A DNA stretch of 53,170 bases, taken from contig JAJEIQ010000036.1 of assembly GCA_022827905.1 (NCBI GenBank), forward strand, positions 1 through 53,170, given 5' to 3'. Positions 49,256 to 53,170 of the stretch are shown here, piece by piece. How positions within the stretch are numbered: position 1 is the first letter of the stretch; every line of letters begins with the position of its first letter. Source of the DNA: Pseudomonadales bacterium. Its GTDB lineage: Bacteria; Pseudomonadota; Gammaproteobacteria; Pseudomonadales; Azotimanducaceae. The position numbers and the translations under genes were made by a program. The notes beneath the pieces were generated by a model. That model was not told the DNA's origin, did not search any database, and saw nothing but the letters and a program-made list of their open reading frames with translations.

Positions 49256-50038
49256 CTATTGGTTGAACACCGGCTTGCGTTTTTCCATGAAGGCGCGCAT
49301 CCCTTCCTTGGCGTCCGGCGTGCCCCGATTTGCCGCGACCGCAGCCGCCTCATCAGCCATCGACTGATCAAGGGTCTTCGTCTCATGCCCCACGATTGCA
49401 TCGAGCATGGACCTCACTGCCTGGCGCGGCTGGGAGGCAAGTTCCTCACCGAGCGCCTGTGCGCGGGCCTTGAGGTCTGGGAGTGGCAGCACTTCTGTCA
49501 CAAGACCAATCCGATACGCTTCGGGACCGTCCACATTGCGTCCTCGCAGAATCATGTCGAGCGCGTATGCGCGCCCTACCGTTCTCGGCAATCGCGCGGA
49601 GCCACCCCAGGCAGGGACGCTGCCAAGATCCATCTCCGGCAGTCCAATCCGCGCACCGGTGTCAGCGGCGATGCGAAAGTGACAAGCCAGCGGCAACTCG
49701 AGGCCGCCACCCAGGCAATAGCCGAAGAGCGTCGCAATGGCGGGCGTCCCGCCGTTTTCAATCCTGTCCAGCACACGGTGGCGCTGCCCGAAAAATGCCT
49801 CGGGGCTGCCAGCCCGCTTAATGCCTTCGGGAATCTGCTTTAAGTTCATGCCGGCGGAGAAATGGTCCAGCCCTTCTCCTGTAAAGACCATCGCACGGAT
49901 GTCGTCATTCGCAAGGACATCCGGAAGCTGCTCCTCCAGCCGATCGATGTACTCGAGACTCATCAGGTTCCAGGGAGCACCGTTGATGCTGAAGGTCGCC
50001 ACATGGTCGGTGACGGTGAAAAGGTACGGGTCAGGCAT
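49256..50038 (-). CDS. Enoyl-CoA hydratase/isomerase family protein
   Basis: The 260-aa crotonase-fold protein has the oxyanion-hole stretch HFSAGMNLKQ and FGYCLGGGLELPLACHFRIA. The acidic catalytic position is in IGLPEMDLGSVPAWGG. Family members hydrate or isomerise enoyl-CoA esters. GAGGAG lies six bases before the ATG. It is downstream of the isomerase-like gene at 50750 and upstream of the membrane protein/sulfatase pair, so one leftward transcript may cover all. Confidence 0.9.
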   Translation of the reverse strand: MPDPYLFTVTDHVATFSINGAPWNLMSLEYIDRLEEQLPDVLANDDIRAMVFTGEGLDHFSAGMNLKQIPEGIKRAGSPEAFFGQRHRVLDRIENGGTPAIATLFGYCLGGGLELPLACHFRIAADTGARIGLPEMDLGSVPAWGGSARLPRTVGRAYALDMILRGRNVDGPEAYRIGLVTEVLPLPDLKARAQALGEELASQPRQAVRSMLDAIVGHETKTLDQSMADEAAAVAANRGTPDAKEGMRAFMEKRKPVFNQ

Positions 50039-50105
50039 CAGAGTCTCCTCGGTCGACGTTTCAATCGATTGGCGCAGGTTCCGGCAGTTTCCGATTCATA
50101 CGGGA

Positions 50106-50750
50106 TCAGCCCCGCGCCAGTCCGTACTGATCAAGCCGCCAACGCAGCGTGTCGATGCGATCCTGGCCAAAGAACGGCTCATTTCGCAGGACCATGGTGG
50201 GCACACCCCAATGGCCTGCTGCCGTGAGCGCCTGCTGATTGCGCTCGACTTCCTCCAGCTGATCGCCATCCTCGATGGCGGCATCGAGCTCGCCGAGATC
50301 GAAGCCCGCTCGGGCCACTGCGTCCTTGAGGTGTTCACCTTGGTTCCAACCATCCGTACCGCTAAAGATGAGCGCGGATGCCTCGGTGACGAACTCGAGC
50401 CCGCGGCCACGGCGCTCTGCTTCGACGCCAAGTGCGCTGAGACGGTGAATGTAGGGCTGCTCCGTCGCGACGGCCATGGTTGCCGGATCCTGCACGATGG
50501 GGTCCGGGCGCGGCCACGCGAAAGGCAGACCCAAGAACTCCGCGCGTCGTTGGGAGTCGCGCGCAATGTAGACGGGCTTGCTGCGGTTGGCGGGATCGAA
50601 CACCAGCGATGGCTCGCGGATGGCGATCGGATAGACGATGCGCATGCGCACGTCCACGTCGTAGTCATCGCGCAGACGCGACAGATCGGGTGTCACCAGA
50701 TAGGAATAGGGGCTGCGGAACGACCAGTAAACATCGATGGCCTCAGTCAT
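50106..50750 (-). CDS. 2-hydroxychromene-2-carboxylate isomerase-like (DsbA-fold)
   Basis: From ATG 50750 (GGAGGAACC upstream) the product is 214 aa with a thioredoxin/GST-kappa fold. It has IDVYWSFRSPYSYLVTPDL at the start, where the serine replaces a CxxC cysteine. GHWGVPTMVLRNEPFFGQDR at the end holds the cis-Pro and FxGQDR motif. Known members isomerise a chromene carboxylate in naphthalene breakdown with glutathione as cofactor; many relatives act on other substrates. Its place with an enoyl-CoA hydratase fits aromatic or lipid degradation. Confidence 0.82.
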   Translation of the reverse strand: MTEAIDVYWSFRSPYSYLVTPDLSRLRDDYDVDVRMRIVYPIAIREPSLVFDPANRSKPVYIARDSQRRAEFLGLPFAWPRPDPIVQDPATMAVATEQPYIHRLSALGVEAERRGRGLEFVTEASALIFSGTDGWNQGEHLKDAVARAGFDLGELDAAIEDGDQLEEVERNQQALTAAGHWGVPTMVLRNEPFFGQDRIDTLRWRLDQYGLARG

Positions 50751-50831
50751 TGCAGGTTCCTCCCGAAACGCTCTCAACTGTCGTTTTGATAAAGTGATGG
50801 ACGGCATTGTATCGAACTAGGGAGAAGCGAC

Positions 50832-50917
50832 GTGGACCTGCAAATCGAAGGTAGGAAAGCCATCATGGCGGGAATTGGCGCGGGAACGCGGGGATTCAGT
50901 CAGTTGCTCCAGTAGGC
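50832..50917 (+). pseudogene. N-terminal remnant of an SDR dehydrogenase gene
   Basis: A GTG at 50832 preceded by GGGAGAAG opens a frame reading DLQIEGRKAIMAGIGAGTRG. This resembles the first 20 residues of many short-chain dehydrogenases (DLxLxGKxAIVTGxxxGIG). The frame ends at a TAG by 50917, at the end of the convergent sulfatase gene. No further SDR sequence follows. It is probably a gene start left behind by rearrangement. Confidence 0.4.
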
Positions 50918-52555
50918 AAACTCATCGCCCGGCTGATCCTCCTGCGACAGATCGCGGTCGACGTTGTAGGCCGTCGTGCTGGTCCAGGGCCAGCGCGGCT
51001 CGGCCTGCTTGCTGTTGTGGTTCTCAAGCACGCCGCGCAGCCGATCAGCGACTGCCGGGTGCTCTGCCAGGAGATCGGTCCATTCCCCATCGGCGGCGAG
51101 GTCAAAGAGCCATTCCTTGCGAGGCAGCCCTTGAGGCGCGCTCACCATCAGCTTCCAACGCTCATCCCGAACCGCTTGGGCGGCGCCGCTGCGGAAGAAG
51201 AGATAATCGTGTGGTGCCTCGGCCGGGTCGGCGCCGGTCACAAACGGCGTCAGGTCAACGCCGTCGATGATCCGGTCCGTCGGCAGTTCAGCGCCCGCTG
51301 CCGCCGCCGCTGTGGCATACATGTCAAAGTGGTGAACCGGCGCATCATAGGTCGCGCCGGCGGGCAGTTTCGCCGGCCAACGCGCTAGGAAGGGAACCCG
51401 GATGCCGCCCTCAAACAAGGTGATCTTCCAACCCCGGTAGGGGTCATTCACATCCGGCAGACCGATGTAGCCGGCGCCGCCGTTGTCGGAAGTGAACATC
51501 ACCAGCGTATTCTCGTCTAGGCCATTGGCTTTCAGAGCCTCCATCACCCGCCCCACGCCCCGGTCGAGGGACCGGATCATCGCGGCGTACACCCTCTCGC
51601 GGTACAGTTCGATACCTGACAGCGCGTCATAGTCTTCGCGGGTCGCCTGCAGCGGAGTGTGTGGCGCCCAGTGCGCCAAATACAGGAAGAACGGGCGATC
51701 CTTGTTGGCCTCAATGACTTTGACCGCCTCATCCGTGTAGTAATCCGTCAGGTACTTCGGTGGCTCGAACCAGGGGCCACCGTTGAAACTGGCGGCAAAG
51801 CTTAGGGCAGCCCAGAGAAATCGGTCAATCGGGTCAAAATCCTGCCTTGCTTGGATCACGTTCTCGTGGTCGCGCCGTCCGTACAGACCACTGGCCATCA
51901 GCAGGCTTTCAGCAAAACCCTGGTCGTGGGCGGCCATGCCGTTTGCGCGCCCCAAATGCCACTTGCCGATGTGCGCCGTGTGATAGCCCTGTTCGGCCAG
52001 CAGTTCAGCCAGCGTGATCTCCGAGGGCGGCATGCCCATCTCGTCATAGCCGAGGCTGGACGCCTCGGCGTTCGTCACCGAAGCCGGCTGCAGCGGCCGA
52101 TCCCTCGTGCCGCTGACAAGGCTGACTATGGGCATGAAGCCGGTGGGCGTCGGCGTGAACTCGAAGCCAAAGCGGGTGCCGTAGCGTCCCGACATCAGTG
52201 CCGCCCGTGAGGGTGCGCAGGTGCCGTTGGCGGCGTAACCCTGGGAGAAGTTCACCCCCTCCGCTGCCAGCGCATCGATGTTCGGAGTTTGGGTGGTCGG
52301 GTTGGGGCCGTTCATGGACACATCGTTCCATCCCAGGTCATCGGCCAGTATGAGCACGATGTTGGGCGGGCGACTGGCGGGGTCACGCCCCTCACTATCC
52401 GTGCCAATGGACCAGTTGATTTCCTGCGTCGGGCCAATATCGTTCTGCGAGGCCATCATGCGGCCGATGCCGAACAGGGCGATTTCCGCTCTGAAGGTCC
52501 AGCCGACCCCCAATAGCACGGCCAGGGCCAACGCAACTCCCGCAATCCACTTCAT
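50900..52555 (-). CDS. Arylsulfatase-like sulfatase, second copy
   Basis: From ATG 52555 the product is 551 aa. An N-terminal membrane anchor (WIAGVALALAVLLGVGWTF) precedes NIVLILADDLGWND (metal Asp pair 72-73). The signature CAPSR at 113-117 has the cysteine used for formylglycine. HIGKWHLGRANG, HWAPHTPLQA and LVMFTSDNGGAG follow. It is not a recent duplicate of the 47039 gene: the two are clearly diverged. It starts 2 bp after the DUF1330-like gene and is likely co-translated. The substrate sulfate ester is unknown. Confidence 0.9.
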   Translation of the reverse strand: MKWIAGVALALAVLLGVGWTFRAEIALFGIGRMMASQNDIGPTQEINWSIGTDSEGRDPASRPPNIVLILADDLGWNDVSMNGPNPTTQTPNIDALAAEGVNFSQGYAANGTCAPSRAALMSGRYGTRFGFEFTPTPTGFMPIVSLVSGTRDRPLQPASVTNAEASSLGYDEMGMPPSEITLAELLAEQGYHTAHIGKWHLGRANGMAAHDQGFAESLLMASGLYGRRDHENVIQARQDFDPIDRFLWAALSFAASFNGGPWFEPPKYLTDYYTDEAVKVIEANKDRPFFLYLAHWAPHTPLQATREDYDALSGIELYRERVYAAMIRSLDRGVGRVMEALKANGLDENTLVMFTSDNGGAGYIGLPDVNDPYRGWKITLFEGGIRVPFLARWPAKLPAGATYDAPVHHFDMYATAAAAAGAELPTDRIIDGVDLTPFVTGADPAEAPHDYLFFRSGAAQAVRDERWKLMVSAPQGLPRKEWLFDLAADGEWTDLLAEHPAVADRLRGVLENHNSKQAEPRWPWTSTTAYNVDRDLSQEDQPGDEFAYWSN

Positions 52556-52557
52556 TC

Positions 52558-52995
52558 TTATGCCCGCTGCTGCATCAGCCAAGCACCCATTGGCTCGACC
52601 AGTTCGATGTTGAGCTGACCCGCCAGTCCCGCGGCCCGGTGCACGGCGGAAGCCTGATAATCGGGTGAACTTATCATGTCCATCATGGCCTTGCGGGACG
52701 GGTACATGACAATGGCCGCCGTGTCCCAGAGTTCTTCCACCTCGCCCAGCATCAGGCGTTCAACCTTGGCCGAGAAAAATGGAACACCGCCCACTTTCGT
52801 CACGTGCTCGACCACCTCCGCGCCATAGATCGCATAGGCCTCGGCGCCAGTCAGGTCGGTTTCACGGCCATCCTTGTAACTGGCCTTCTCCTTGAACTTC
52901 AAGAGATTCAGCATGTAGATCGGGCCATCATGGCCGGGTTCCATGAAACCCTTGATCTGCTCCTCGTTGGGCACCACCTTGTTGATGACTTCCAT
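52558..52995 (-). CDS. DUF1330-like small protein
   Basis: The 145-aa protein has GPIYMLNLLKFKEKASYKDG and TGAEAYAIYGAEV in the first half. LWDTAAIVMYPSRKAMMDMI and SSPDYQASAVHRAAGL follow. This is the pattern of DUF1330/dimeric alpha-beta-barrel proteins, which are often small enzymes or monooxygenase-like folds. GAGGAGAG precedes the ATG. It is the first gene of a leftward pair with the sulfatase and is next to the insertion sequence at the right edge. Confidence 0.75.
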   Translation of the reverse strand: MEVINKVVPNEEQIKGFMEPGHDGPIYMLNLLKFKEKASYKDGRETDLTGAEAYAIYGAEVVEHVTKVGGVPFFSAKVERLMLGEVEELWDTAAIVMYPSRKAMMDMISSPDYQASAVHRAAGLAGQLNIELVEPMGAWLMQQRA

Positions 52996-53029
52996 ACTCT
53001 CCTCTGCGGCTGGATTTGTTGTATATGTA

Positions 53030-53170
53030 CACTAGTGTCCGGTTAACTGAGCCCGTAGTTTACATAACTGCATGAATAAGGGACGTTTTTCCGCGTATTT
53101 TGGTGGTGCTGACTTGAACGCGGCGGCGCCGTTTGGTGCCCTTTCGGGATTTCACTCCCGGAGGCCAAGG
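53030..53170 (+). mobile_element. Left end of an IS4-family element (second copy, cut by window edge)
   Basis: CACTAGTGTCCGGTTAA at 53030-53046 is the exact reverse complement of the terminal repeat at 123-139. An ATG at 53072 opens a frame to the window edge beginning MNKGRF, like the start of IS4-type transposases. The following residues do not resemble that family well, so the copy may be altered or this frame may not be the transposase. Confidence 0.65.

Overview
This 53 kb window is G+C-rich and looks like chromosomal DNA of a Gram-negative proteobacterium, most likely an uncultured or marine gammaproteobacterium. The signs are lipopolysaccharide-core genes (hldE, waaA), tolC, a TonB-dependent receptor, outer-membrane beta-barrel proteins, several sulfatases and many acyl-CoA and amidohydrolase genes. 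The genus assignment is inference only. Both edges are ends of an IS4-family element: the 3' end of a transposase with its terminal repeat at the left, and the same 17-bp terminal repeat in opposite orientation at the right. The window is therefore the stretch between two copies of one insertion sequence.

Layout. 0.1-3 kb: a secreted spondin-domain protein and an AAA/DUF4143 ATPase. 3.1-12.8 kb: a rightward core block of thioredoxin, amino-acid permease, acyl-CoA dehydrogenase, a GCS2-type glutamate ligase with an AstE-like hydrolase, MAPEG, SDR and hldE. A small island (unknown gene plus damaged tRNA) interrupts it between thioredoxin and permease. 12.8-16.6 kb: a defence-like islet (DUF429, CBS-HEPN, AbiEi/AbiEii). 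16.6-25.3 kb: a two-domain GFA protein, aldo/keto reductase, FAD oxidoreductase, waaA, tolC, gpsA and a three-gene ExbB/MotB-like membrane operon. 25.3-31 kb: class III aminotransferase, lipoprotein amidohydrolase, glutamine-synthetase-like enzyme, Uma2 protein and a truncated chaC. 31-38 kb: a surface-protein island with a repeat protein and a ~1566-aa Calx-beta autotransporter with a pentanucleotide tract upstream. 38.4-46.2 kb: intact chaC, a D-aminoacylase-like hydrolase, TonB receptor, second YtcJ-like amidohydrolase and AGCS symporter, plausibly one scavenging locus for acylated amino acids. 46.3-53 kb: a Phd/VapC toxin-antitoxin pair, two Cys-type sulfatases, enoyl-CoA hydratase, a 2-hydroxychromene-2-carboxylate isomerase-like protein and a DUF1330 protein.

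The main structural signal is that three accessory segments (about 3.83-5.11, 12.82-16.61 and 31.07-38.11 kb) are each bordered by imperfect direct duplications of the neighbouring core gene (thioredoxin/permease, hldE 3' end, chaC 5' part). For hldE the differences are nearly all synonymous, so both copies were once parts of working genes. This fits import from a relative by recombination with one homologous and one illegitimate end, or site-specific insertion at gene ends. Other points of interest are the CBS-HEPN gene beside the AbiE module, the pentamer tract next to an ATG ahead of the giant autotransporter, several promoters whose -10 box lies about 8 nt before the start codon, and many convergent gene pairs that overlap at their 3' ends.
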